NCBI GenBank assembly: GCA_947576945.1
Contig: CANPTH010000031.1
Coordinates: 1-50,104, forward strand
DNA: 50,104 nt
From: an uncultured Lachnospiraceae bacterium
GTDB lineage: Bacteria; Bacillota; Clostridia; Lachnospirales; Lachnospiraceae
Direction: 5' to 3'
The translations under genes were made by a program, and so were the position numbers. Below the pieces are notes generated by a model. The model did not search any database, was not told the DNA's origin, and worked only from the letters and a program-made list of their open reading frames with translations. Position 1 is the first letter of the stretch, and every line of letters starts with the position of its first letter. Below are positions 16,687-24,063 of the stretch, piece after piece.

Positions 16687-17445
16687 TCACAGTTCCCCTT
16701 TGCCCGCTATCAGTATCGTTGCGTTGCCATCCAGTACTTTTTCGATCACAAATCCTGCGCTTTGCAACAATTCTTTTTCATGCGCCAGCGTCAGGGGAAT
16801 ATCAAAATGCACATAACAATCGTCCGGTATTGCCGACCGTTTTCTTTTGTCCAAATACACAGTGCGCAGAAGATCCTCTTCTTCATCGCAGCAGGCAATG
16901 TAATCTCCCACGATAAAAACGCCCTGTTCTTTCAGGCTGCGGCAGATCTTCCGGTACAATTCCCTTTTGCGTTCCGGCAGGAAATGATGCAGGCTCTCAA
17001 AGGATATGACGGCATCCCATTTACCATTTCCAAACTCATATTGAAAATAATCCTCACATATTGTGGTGAGGGGTTTGTCATGATGTTTGGCAAGCAGTCT
17101 GGCCAGCATATCAGCACACAGATCTACCCCTGTCACTTCAATCTGCGGATTTATCTGCCAGATCTTATCCAGTTCCAGGCCGGTTCCGCACCCCAGGTCT
17201 AATATGTTTTCACATTTTAAAGGCAGGTTTTCGGCAAATATCCGGTAAGATTCCTCCCAGTTCGACATATGTTCTTCATAATCACACAGCCGCTTCGTAA
17301 AGAAATCTGACATTTCTTCCAGCGGCGTATCTGCCGTATCCCGAAGCCATTGTTTTAAATTCTGCATATATTCTTTCGATGATCCCATCATGACATGCTG
17401 ACCATAGAATCCTGCTCCGGATTCTATGACAGTTCCTCCTTCCAT
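16687..17445 (-). CDS. SAM-dependent methyltransferase
   Basis: Class I Rossmann methyltransferase. ILDLGCGTGLELDKI is motif I, VTGVDLCADML the acidic ribose-binding strand, WDAVISFESLHHF motif IV region, followed by LKEQGVFIVGDYIA. The N-terminal EYMQNLKQWLRDTADTPLEE segment is typical of small-molecule methyltransferases of Clostridia. Substrate unknown. The start is uncertain: ATG 17445 has no ribosome site; GGAAGGAGG lies just inside the frame and is followed by a 10-bp hairpin (CATAGAATCC/GGATTCTATG, 17403-17428); ATG 17391 is an alternative. It lies between DUF1062 and CD3324 genes on the same strand. Confidence 0.85.
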   Translation of the reverse strand: MEGGTVIESGAGFYGQHVMMGSSKEYMQNLKQWLRDTADTPLEEMSDFFTKRLCDYEEHMSNWEESYRIFAENLPLKCENILDLGCGTGLELDKIWQINPQIEVTGVDLCADMLARLLAKHHDKPLTTICEDYFQYEFGNGKWDAVISFESLHHFLPERKRELYRKICRSLKEQGVFIVGDYIACCDEEEDLLRTVYLDKRKRSAIPDDCYVHFDIPLTLAHEKELLQSAGFVIEKVLDGNATILIAGKGEL

Positions 17446-17529
17446 AACTCTGTTGTACGCAGGCTGCTGTTACCTTTGTGGTATAGCGTAACATATTTTC
17501 ATCCTGCCATCCACCTCACGCATTTTTAC

Positions 17530-17565
17530 AAAAAAAGATGAGCCGCTTCCATATGCCGGCCCATC
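17530..17565 (-). terminator. Rho-independent terminator of the CD3324-family gene
   Basis: On the minus strand GATGGGCCG pairs with CGGCTCATC (9 bp, one G-T) around an 11-base loop, then a run of seven T. It separates the CD3324-family gene from the methyltransferase gene. Confidence 0.85.
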
Positions 17566-17619
17566 CTGTACGAACAACACGCTATCCGACCAGGGATATG
17601 CCCGTTGCTTCCTTATTTT

Positions 17620-17892
17620 TCAAGAATACTTTTGTATTCTCAGGATACGCTGTATGCTTTTTTCTGACAGATAATATTTGCAGGCTAATTCCTCAACCCT
17701 GCTTCCCGCAAGATACTCCTCGTAAATCTGTCTGTCACGCCGCGAAAGCTCCTGCCTGATCTGTGTACCGGTTCCCCATCCCTGCCTGTGTGATGTCTTG
17801 CGCGGGATATAGATGCTGGTTCCGTCAACATACTGCTGTATCAACTCTATTATCTCATTTGGCAGAATTTCTTCTGCTCTCCTATAGCCCAT
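17620..17892 (-). CDS. CD3324 family protein (Mor-like helix-turn-helix)
   Basis: 90 residues. The N-terminus MGYRRAEEILPNEIIELIQQ followed by YVDGTSIYIPRK is the hallmark of the CD3324 family; the C-terminus (RDRQIYEEYLAGSRVEELAC, then KYYLSEKSIQRI) is a helix-turn-helix as in Mor-type activators. Probably a small DNA-binding regulator. ATG 17892 follows CAGGGAGGCAGAC. It has a TTGATT-N17-TACTAT promoter, an 8-codon leader peptide and switchable hairpins upstream, and its own terminator. Confidence 0.88.
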   Translation of the reverse strand: MGYRRAEEILPNEIIELIQQYVDGTSIYIPRKTSHRQGWGTGTQIRQELSRRDRQIYEEYLAGSRVEELACKYYLSEKSIQRILRIQKYS

Positions 17893-17921
17893 GTCTGCCT
17901 CCCTGAAATTTATTGCCGGGA

Positions 17922-17963
17922 ATAGCATTGGCTATAACAATTCTTTGCAATAGCCAGTGCTAT
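17922..17963 (-). promoter_or_regulatory. Alternative hairpins of CD3324 leader
   Basis: Four segments on the minus strand: ATAGC (17963-17959), GGCTAT (17955-17950), ATAGCC (17935-17930) and GCTAT (17926-17922). They can form hairpins 1:2 and 3:4, or one long 2:3-centred stem (ATAGCACTGGCTAT with ATAGCCAATGCTAT, one mismatch). Segment 1 contains the leader peptide's stop codon. Confidence 0.65.
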
Positions 17964-17986
17964 GCAGACATAACATATCTTTTCAT
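17960..17986 (-). CDS. Leader peptide MKRYVMSA upstream of CD3324-family gene
   Basis: Nine codons (ATG to TAG) behind the ribosome site AAGGGGG at good spacing. The ending GCA-TAG and length equal those of the leader before DUF1062. It lies between the promoter and the alternative hairpins, as in translation or transcription attenuators. Confidence 0.62.
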   Translation of the reverse strand: MKRYVMSA

Positions 17987-18027
17987 ATATAAATCCCCCT
18001 TCCCAGGTTCCTTTCTTATAGTATCCT

Positions 18028-18056
18028 ATAGTACCATGATCCTCAGATTAAATCAA
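18028..18056 (-). promoter_or_regulatory. Promoter of the CD3324 leader and gene
   Basis: TTGATT (18056-18051), 17 bases, TACTAT (18033-18028) on the minus strand. A second ATACTATAAGAAAGG follows directly and is shared with the DUF1062 leader region (ATACTATAACGAAAGG), so the two regulatory regions look paralogous. Confidence 0.6.
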
Positions 18057-18080
18057 TTTCTAACCGGCCGATGTGCATGG

Positions 18081-18256
18081 GTAACGTAACAGTTCAGCCT
18101 TCGGCTTTCCTGTTACGGAATCTGCCCATTGAGCAAAGCTCAATTTTTCCAAGTCGCCTTCGGCGAGGGGCAGATTCTTTTGGCCCAATTTACATATTCT
18201 CACGGCCTTTGCAGTAAATGCAAAGGCCTGGACTGAACTGTTACCGGGCAACAGCA
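18081..18256. repeat. Multi-stem structured element
   Basis: Outer arms GTAACAGTTCAG (18086-18097) and CTGAACTGTTAC (18233-18244) are perfectly complementary. Inside are GAATCTGCCC/GGGCAGATTC (18118-18127/18168-18177), which encloses TTGAGC/GCTCAA and CGCC/GGCG, and GGCCTTTGCA/TGCAAAGGCC (18204-18213/18219-18228). The left outer arm can also pair locally with CTGTTAC at 18110-18116, so two folds compete. It fills the gap beyond the end of the AAA-ATPase gene. Either a structured RNA or a dispersed repeat; no protein is supported. Confidence 0.6.
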
Positions 18257-18270
18257 TTTTGGCCCGGATA

Positions 18271-19983
18271 TTATATACAATCTGACACCATTGTCATTAC
18301 TTTGCAACGCTTTTTGTAACATGCGATCCCATATTTGTGTATCCTGGTCATGCCGTCGTCAGCCAGACGGTCCGCATAATTCCTGTCCTCGATCTGCTTA
18401 AGCGCCGCCCTGCAGGCATCATCAAATGCCGCCTGTTCGGCATATTTACATTCTATGATGATGCCAATCTCCTTCTCCTCAACCTCTACGATGATATCGC
18501 TGTAGCCCTCACCGGCCTCAACATTGGACTTGACTTTCCATCCCTCCATGCCGGCAAACAACCCCAGCAGGATTCCGTGATAGAAATTCTCTTTCATTTC
18601 CTTCCGGACACTGACGTCACGGATACTGATCGTCTTTCGCAGGTATGCCGTAAACCCTTTCTCTATAGCCGCTGCATCATGTTCCTCAAATGCCCTGCAA
18701 AAACGCTCCAGCTTCTGTATATCTCTTTTCGACTCCGTTTCAAACCATTCCTGTATCTGTTCTCTAAAAATCCACTGTATTTCCCTGTTTGGAATGGCCA
18801 GTGCGGTCCTCCCTCCATCGTCCTGCCCACACTGTGTCAGATAACCCGCCGCAAAAAGAATGCTCCATAGGTTATCGGCTCTGGAATCCAGATCTCTGTA
18901 TGTCAATTCCTGCCGTACTTTTTTATAAATACGTTCACCGCCAATCAGCAGCTCGATTTCATCTCTGGCAGTTGCGTCCGCCTTCTCTATGAATTTCCTG
19001 ATGATGCTGTTGCTGCTTGTATTTACCCAATAGTTCTGCGGCATCACAGACGAATGCATCCTGAGCGCATGGCAGTAGCTCACTACATCCCACGGGCAGT
19101 ATACTTCCAATTCACCAAAGCGGTAACCGTCATACCATTCCTTAACGATATCAAATTTCTCCAAAAATCCGTAGTATGCAAGCATTTCTTTTACTTCTGC
19201 ATCTGAAAATCCAAAATACTCATTATACTGTACATCCTTTACCGTATATACATTAAAGTTGTTGAAACCGGTAAAGATACTTTCCTTGGAGATCCGCAGG
19301 CATCCGGTCAAAACCGCAAAATGCAGGCTGCTGTTTGTCTTAAGGGCTCTTCCAAACAGATTCCTGATCAGCTCAACCATGGCGTTATAATACCCAGCCT
19401 GGTATGCCTTATCAAGCGGCACATCATATTCATCGATCAATATGATCGTACTCTGTTCATAATGCTTTTGCAGAAAACGGGATAATGTCAGAAGGCTTTT
19501 CGATAAAAGCTCATCCGACATTGCATATTCACCGTTGTGATCCAGTTCCACAAGTTTCCGGTACTGCTGACGCTCTATTTCCGTCAATTTTTCGCTCTCC
19601 GAAAGAAACGGGAATCTGATCGCCTCATCGCCAATAACCGAACGCAGAATCCTTTTTGCCGCTTCGAGATCCTCTCCTCCTACCTCTTTTAAACTGATTG
19701 AAATGACCGGAAATTTTCCCATATATTTGTCACAAAGTTCCTTCTCTCCGGCAATCTCCAGCCCCTCAAAAAGCGTGCTGTCGCTGCCCGTCTCAAAGAA
19801 ATACTGCAGCATACTCATATTCAGGGTTTTACCAAACCTTCTCGGACGCGTGAAGAGATTTACATACGCAGTATGCTCCAGAAGATCTTTGATCAGTCTC
19901 GTTTTGTCAACATAGTAAAATCCTTCTCTACGGATCCGTCCGTAATCCTCAATCCCAATAGGAAGACTTGCTTTTTCCGCCAT
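18271..19983 (-). CDS. AAA-ATPase-like protein with PD-(D/E)XK nuclease domain
   Basis: 570 residues of the AAA-ATPase-like (PF09820)/PDDEXK_9 (PF08011) family. The N-terminus IGIEDYGRIRREGFYYVDKT is diagnostic; a P-loop variant RPRRFGKT lies at 46-53 and Walker B IILIDEYD near 175. The C-terminal domain has the nuclease pattern: SDIIVEVE then GIIIECKYAE, i.e. Asp...Glu-X-Lys. Very common in multiple copies in gut Bacteroidetes and Clostridia; function unknown, possibly defence or DNA transactions. Ribosome site AAGGCGGTGAAAT. Single gene with a possible TATAAT on the minus strand near 20117. Confidence 0.9.
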   Translation of the reverse strand: MAEKASLPIGIEDYGRIRREGFYYVDKTRLIKDLLEHTAYVNLFTRPRRFGKTLNMSMLQYFFETGSDSTLFEGLEIAGEKELCDKYMGKFPVISISLKEVGGEDLEAAKRILRSVIGDEAIRFPFLSESEKLTEIERQQYRKLVELDHNGEYAMSDELLSKSLLTLSRFLQKHYEQSTIILIDEYDVPLDKAYQAGYYNAMVELIRNLFGRALKTNSSLHFAVLTGCLRISKESIFTGFNNFNVYTVKDVQYNEYFGFSDAEVKEMLAYYGFLEKFDIVKEWYDGYRFGELEVYCPWDVVSYCHALRMHSSVMPQNYWVNTSSNSIIRKFIEKADATARDEIELLIGGERIYKKVRQELTYRDLDSRADNLWSILFAAGYLTQCGQDDGGRTALAIPNREIQWIFREQIQEWFETESKRDIQKLERFCRAFEEHDAAAIEKGFTAYLRKTISIRDVSVRKEMKENFYHGILLGLFAGMEGWKVKSNVEAGEGYSDIIVEVEEKEIGIIIECKYAEQAAFDDACRAALKQIEDRNYADRLADDGMTRIHKYGIACYKKRCKVMTMVSDCI

Positions 19984-20226
19984 ATTTCACCGCCTTACTC
20001 TCTGCGTCCATCCATATCTTACACATTCCTGCTGCGCTGTGACAGACCGTAACCTCACTCTGCTGTGCAGCCGCGCAGGTGCACCTCTGCAGTCATAATA
20101 TCGTGTCATTGATTATATTGAATATACCACATTGTTACTGCATTTAAAACTGTTTTCCCTGATAAGGGAGCGCTCTTCGATACAGCTGCTTAATTTAATG
20201 CCCATGTAAAGAAACAATCACATTTA

Positions 20227-20359
20227 CCTCCATGCCGAAGCGCCTTGCGCTGAGGACGCGAGCAGAATTTCAGATTCTGCTCTGCGATCAATAGAATTTG
20301 TGACGCTTCTGCACAAATTCCTGGTTGAATAAATTGCTCATCAGAGAATTTATTCAACC
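20227..20359 (-). repeat. SD-bearing dispersed leader element, copy D (orphan)
   Basis: Read on the minus strand it starts with hairpin GGTTGAATAAATT/AATTTATTCAACC (20359-20323), passes GAAGCGTCACAAATTC, then GATCGCAG, hairpin GCAGAA/TTCTGC and CGCTTCGGCATGGAGG. The last ~65 bases match the leader of the zinc dehydrogenase (30365-30432), and the first ~35 match 49860-49898. Here no gene follows: GGAGGTAAATGTGATTG leads into stops. 19984-20515 holds no other feature. Confidence 0.7.
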
Positions 20360-20515
20360 TTTCTCCCCGCATATGTTTCCGGTATGCTATAATAATGCAG
20401 GGAAATTACGAAAAATTTACACCATACCCCTGCAAATCTGCAGACTTTTACTAAACGACATAAGAAATTTCTTTCCTGATATCATGAACAACAGGAGAAA
20501 GAAACGGGGACTACA

Positions 20516-21712
20516 ATGAGACAACTACAGACACAGGCGATCAAAGCAATATGGGAAGCGCAGCCGGATCGTTTTCCGGATTTTCTGGCAGAAAACACCG
20601 ACCTCTTTCCGCACATAACACCGGCACAGAAAAAAGAAAATGAAGCGCTCGTACAGGACTTTTCCCAGAAAATGCAAAAGAAGCTGCGCCAGAAACCGAA
20701 AGACAAAGCAGCGCAGAATGCACTGGAACAGGAACTGGAAGCAGATCTCATGGAACTTCTGGAAAAAGAACAAATCCTCTCGCTCTATAACTGGATGGAT
20801 CGTCAACAGCTGGAAGCCTTCAAACGTGAGGCAAAACACTTTACTAATAGCGTTAGAGCCTTCGACGAATCCCTGCGTCCGGCACAGATCTGGCAGACTC
20901 TGCGCAACTATTTTATCTATGCCATGATTCTGGATATGCAGGGAAAGGAGCAGCATGCCGGAGATCCGATTCTGGCATACAGCCTGCTCTATCCCTATAC
21001 CGACAATTATATTGACGACGCCCGGATCACCCGACAGGACAAAGAGCGGTACAACCGGATGATCGCCTCCAAATTAAGAGACGAAGCCGTCACGCCGCAC
21101 AATGCGCTGGAAGAAAAGACCTGCCGGCTTTTGGATATGATCTTAACGGCATATGAGGGTTCTGCCAGAAAGAAGATCATGGAGACACTGCTGGAGCTTC
21201 TGGAAGCCCAGAATAACAGTATCCGGCAGCAGAAAACCCCGCTGACGGAAGCTCAGATCCTGGAAATCTCCATCCGCAAAGGGAGTACCTCTGTATTGGC
21301 AGATTACCTTTTTGCCGCCACGGACTGGCGGGAAAATGAAGAGACCTTCTATCTGAAATTCGGTTTTCTCTTACAGCTGGTGGACGATCTGCAGGATATC
21401 GAAGAAGACAGGAACGCAGGAAGCCAAACGCTGATGACGGGAGCCGAAAGCCGGCAGCAGTTAGAACAGTATACCAACCGCCTGCTTTGGTTCTCCTGGC
21501 ATGTGATCCGGGATTTCGAGCCGGTCAATCCCGGACTGAAAGGCTTTGTCCTGAAACACTGTGTGGAAATCTCCCTCCTGACCGCCGCCGCAAATCAGCA
21601 GTTCTTTTCCAGAGAATATTTGAAGGCGCTGGAGACGTATCTGCCGTTTTCGTTGGATTTCCTGAAGAAGATGAAAAAGCAGATGCTGCAGAGCAGGCAG
21701 AAGATGAGCTGA
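20516..21712 (+). CDS. Class I isoprenoid-synthase-like protein
   Basis: 398 residues, mostly alpha-helical. Two Asp-rich motifs typical of class I terpenoid enzymes are spaced as in that fold: DNYIDD at 163-168 and VDDLQDIEED at 289-298; the latter's context FLLQLVDDLQDIEED resembles the second metal-binding helix of squalene/phytoene and polyprenyl synthases. Early residues are a charged Gln/Lys/Glu helix region. The protein could bind a diphosphate with Mg2+, but the product is unknown and the similarity to characterised synthases is low. ATG 20516 follows CGGGGACTACA. TATAAT at 20388 is a possible -10. No other isoprenoid genes nearby. Confidence 0.65.
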   Translation: MRQLQTQAIKAIWEAQPDRFPDFLAENTDLFPHITPAQKKENEALVQDFSQKMQKKLRQKPKDKAAQNALEQELEADLMELLEKEQILSLYNWMDRQQLEAFKREAKHFTNSVRAFDESLRPAQIWQTLRNYFIYAMILDMQGKEQHAGDPILAYSLLYPYTDNYIDDARITRQDKERYNRMIASKLRDEAVTPHNALEEKTCRLLDMILTAYEGSARKKIMETLLELLEAQNNSIRQQKTPLTEAQILEISIRKGSTSVLADYLFAATDWRENEETFYLKFGFLLQLVDDLQDIEEDRNAGSQTLMTGAESRQQLEQYTNRLLWFSWHVIRDFEPVNPGLKGFVLKHCVEISLLTAAANQQFFSREYLKALETYLPFSLDFLKKMKKQMLQSRQKMS

Positions 21713-21728
21713 AAAAGATTTATTGTAT

Positions 21729-21792
21729 TTCTACCCACATTCTACTCATTCTAACCAAACGTTTGACAAGAATGGTTAGAATGTGGGTAGAA
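21729..21792. repeat. Long inverted repeat with embedded direct repeat
   Basis: TTCTACCCACATTCTA (21729-21744) is perfectly complementary to TAGAATGTGGGTAGAA (21777-21792). ATTCTAACCA and TGGTTAGAAT just inside also pair, giving a competing inner stem. No T tract. Could be a protein-binding dyad in front of the truncated frame at 21813, or the end of a small mobile element. Confidence 0.55.
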
Positions 21793-21812
21793 TATACTCA
21801 GGAGGCTGGCAG

Positions 21813-21848
21813 ATGATTTCTTTCAAAGAAACGTTATATTTGTTGTGA
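21813..21848 (+). pseudogene. Truncated gene start (11 codons)
   Basis: ATG after a strong site CAGGAGGCTGGCAG encodes MISFKETLYLL and then stops. The start is too well formed to be noise but the frame is very short; it looks like the beginning of a gene whose body was deleted. A functional micro-peptide cannot be excluded. Confidence 0.35.
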
Positions 21849-21959
21849 AAATGCACCTTTTGTTTTACCCATTCTTCATAATTATTCCCATAAAATCTCC
21901 TTCGGCAACTTCCAATCCTGTTTTTGAATCGGTAAATTGTTTACTTCTTCCACCACTCT

Positions 21960-22170
21960 TTATTCAGCGCCTTTCAGCGCATAAATCTGTTTCAGGTCAT
22001 CAATGGCCATCTCAACATCAAAAGTATGAAAACCAGGCCAGCATTCATTCATTGTTTTGGCATCCGCCGTCTTATAGATTTCACGACTGCACTCATTCGT
22101 ATAATGCAAGTTCAAACAATCGTCCCTGTATATCGCAAAGCCGGCGTTTTTCAAGCGTAAAACTTTCCAT
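21960..22170 (-). pseudogene. Small frameshifted gene of unknown function
   Basis: ATG 22170 follows the dispersed leader CGGCATGGAGGTAAAG, but its frame (MESFTLEKRRLCDIQGR) closes after 25 codons. One base shift earlier restores a coherent frame starting KNAGFAIYRDDCLNLHYTNE and ending DDLKQIYALKGAE at 21960. The combined product would be ~70 residues. Family not recognised. Either a frameshifted pseudogene or a gene that starts at an internal TTG. Confidence 0.45.
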
Positions 22171-22175
22171 CTTTA

Positions 22176-22213
22176 CCTCCATGCCGAAGCAGTTCTTTTG
22201 CGAAGGCCGCGAC
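22176..22213 (-). repeat. SD-bearing dispersed leader element, copy E
   Basis: TCGGTCGCGGCCTTCGC, then AAAAGAACTGCTTCGGCATGGAGG on the minus strand: a diverged copy of the leader seen before tetR and the zinc dehydrogenase. It supplies the ribosome site for the frameshifted small gene. Confidence 0.55.
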
Positions 22214-22274
22214 CGAATTTGAATATTTTGATTATACCATGCGAAAAAACAGAATACAATACAGCGCCACGCCT

Positions 22275-23789
22275 TCAGGCATTCAGCCTCTCCTCCACCC
22301 TTCTGTATCTTTCCCCGTCGAGCGCCTTTTTCAGGCACTGGTAAGGATCCAGCTCATTGGAAAGGACCATATTGCAGACATTGACAGAAAAGCCGCTGAC
22401 CAGCCCCACGCCCAGTTCATTCTCCCGCACCGGGATCACATTTGTCCTGCTGTTCACATTCCAGAATACCAGCTTCGGCATCCGATAGCCATGAGCCGCA
22501 AAACGTCTGCCGATCGTATCAAAAAGCGTTCTTTTGCCGTTGCCGCTTACCGCCATGTCAAACTCCATATCCGAGATGACAAGCACCGTCCCCGGAAGTT
22601 CCTGCTGGCTCAGCCGGCCTCTCACCGCCGTCTGCAGGATCAGTTCAAAAGTCGCCTCTATATTCGTATTGGTACAGTCACTGTGTGCAAGCGCCAGTTC
22701 CAGCTTTTCCCGAAGTGTCCTGCATGCCGACAGATCCACATACTTCGGGCTGGCTGAAAAGGTAATAAACCTGTCGTGGTATGCGCCGCGCAGCTGCTCC
22801 GCAAAGTAGATGCCAAGCGCGTTTGAAACATGCAGCGCCGTGAGATCGCCGTCGCCCACCGGACACAGCATACTGCCGGAGCCGTCCACCACGCAGAGAA
22901 CATTTGCGGCCGCTGTCTCCATCACCGGCAGGTTTTTCCACAGGGCTTCCAGCGTCGCATCTTCCGCGCCTGTCTGCAGTCTCCACCCGGAACGTACCGT
23001 ATACTGCGCCACAATCTCATGCGGCATCAACACACCTGCATGGATCGTCGCCCGGTTATTCTGCACTGCCTCCAGATACGCTTCGCGCCGCTCCTGATCA
23101 TGAAGCATAAAGGCCTTCCGGTAAATCACATTGGCTCTGGAAGCCACCCCCGCATACGCAATTTCGCCCCAGCGGTTGTCGCTCATATACACTTCCGTCA
23201 CATTCAGATGCGCCCGCAGAGAGGACAGCATCTTTCTGTACTCTTTCGCTGTCATTCCCATGAAATGCTGCAGCTTTGCCGCGTCCCGTCGGGATTCCGG
23301 GGAAGACGTATTGTTGCCCGGCATCCACTTCGCGCACAGGGAAACCTTCCCTGTCGTCTCGCTGTTTATGACGTCCTGTTCCAGCTGCCGCATCAATGCC
23401 GTCAGCGCCGCTTCCTCAAGCGGCGTATCAAACAGACACAGCAGATCGTCGTATCGTCCGTACTCCGCCATCAGATCAATCAGGCCGCCTATCAGTTCAG
23501 GCGCGTTTTCCGCCAGATAGCGGATGATAATACGAAAACTTCTCCGCTCCCCCAAGCCGCCCCTTACATCCCGCAGGAAAAACAGCCACTTGATCGCCAG
23601 TACTCTGTCCTCATGGAAGGCCAGAATAAACCCTCTGACAATCTCCGCTTCCGTCCTGCTCCTTAAAGACGCCGCCGCAAAATTCAGATCCACCAGTGCA
23701 CTGCCCGTGGCGGCATAGCCGCGCGCCCCGTTTTCCGTCAACTTTTTCTCGTCATTTATCGCATTATGTAATCTGTCCATAAAGTTCAT
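22275..23789 (-). CDS. DUF2828 family protein: helical domain plus vWA, Ro60-like layout
   Basis: 504 residues. N-terminal DUF2828 hallmarks: TENGARGYAATGS (18-30), LAIKWLFFLRDVRGGLGERR (64-83) and the YGRYDDLLCLF segment near 110, forming an alpha-helical repeat domain. The C-terminal third is a von Willebrand A domain with a complete MIDAS start VVDGSGSM (Asp302, Ser304, Ser306) and a later ISDMEFD. Helical repeats followed by a MIDAS-type vWA is the build of TROVE/Ro60 proteins, which bind Y RNAs and misfolded RNA. Two tRNA-like elements lie directly upstream on the same strand, which strengthens an RNA-binding role (inference). ATG 23789 after AGGAGGAAGCGGGC. Confidence 0.85.
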   Translation of the reverse strand: MNFMDRLHNAINDEKKLTENGARGYAATGSALVDLNFAAASLRSRTEAEIVRGFILAFHEDRVLAIKWLFFLRDVRGGLGERRSFRIIIRYLAENAPELIGGLIDLMAEYGRYDDLLCLFDTPLEEAALTALMRQLEQDVINSETTGKVSLCAKWMPGNNTSSPESRRDAAKLQHFMGMTAKEYRKMLSSLRAHLNVTEVYMSDNRWGEIAYAGVASRANVIYRKAFMLHDQERREAYLEAVQNNRATIHAGVLMPHEIVAQYTVRSGWRLQTGAEDATLEALWKNLPVMETAAANVLCVVDGSGSMLCPVGDGDLTALHVSNALGIYFAEQLRGAYHDRFITFSASPKYVDLSACRTLREKLELALAHSDCTNTNIEATFELILQTAVRGRLSQQELPGTVLVISDMEFDMAVSGNGKRTLFDTIGRRFAAHGYRMPKLVFWNVNSRTNVIPVRENELGVGLVSGFSVNVCNMVLSNELDPYQCLKKALDGERYRRVEERLNA

Positions 23790-23942
23790 GCCCGCTTCCT
23801 CCTGTCTTTCTTACCCGTTCCATCTATCTGGCTGTCCGTTCTTTTCGCTGTCCTTTTTACGGCACCTTCTACGTTACTTCTTACCTTACCCTTTGTGTTA
23901 CTTCTGCTCTTTCTCTTACGCTTTGCCAGCCACCAAAGACCA

Positions 23943-24029
23943 CCTTACCGGGGCAGGATTCGAACCTGCATAAACCAATTTGCATTGCTGTGAAAGTCTT
24001 TTGCAAGACTTATTTTTTCCACGGTAAGG
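23943..24029 (-). ncRNA. tRNA-like RNA element 1 (no D arm)
   Basis: 87 bases on the minus strand. The ends form an acceptor-like stem CCTTACCG/CGGTAAGG (8 bp, extendable past one mismatch). Then comes hairpin AAGTCTT-GCAA-AAGACTT (7 bp, GNRA-type loop), a linker with TGCAAATTGGTTTAT, and a canonical T arm GCAGG-TTCGAAT-CCTGC. D arm and anticodon arm of a normal tRNA are missing. Lies 150 bases upstream of the DUF2828 gene in the same orientation. It is not a functional tRNA; a Y-RNA-like or regulatory RNA is suggested. Confidence 0.6.
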
Positions 24030-24063
24030 CGCTTTTCTGCAGACGCGGGAAAGATCTGAAGGC

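Noticed and set aside
18060..18257. 65-residue protein on the - strand
   Set aside because: The frame lies wholly within overlapping inverted repeats and has no ribosome binding site.
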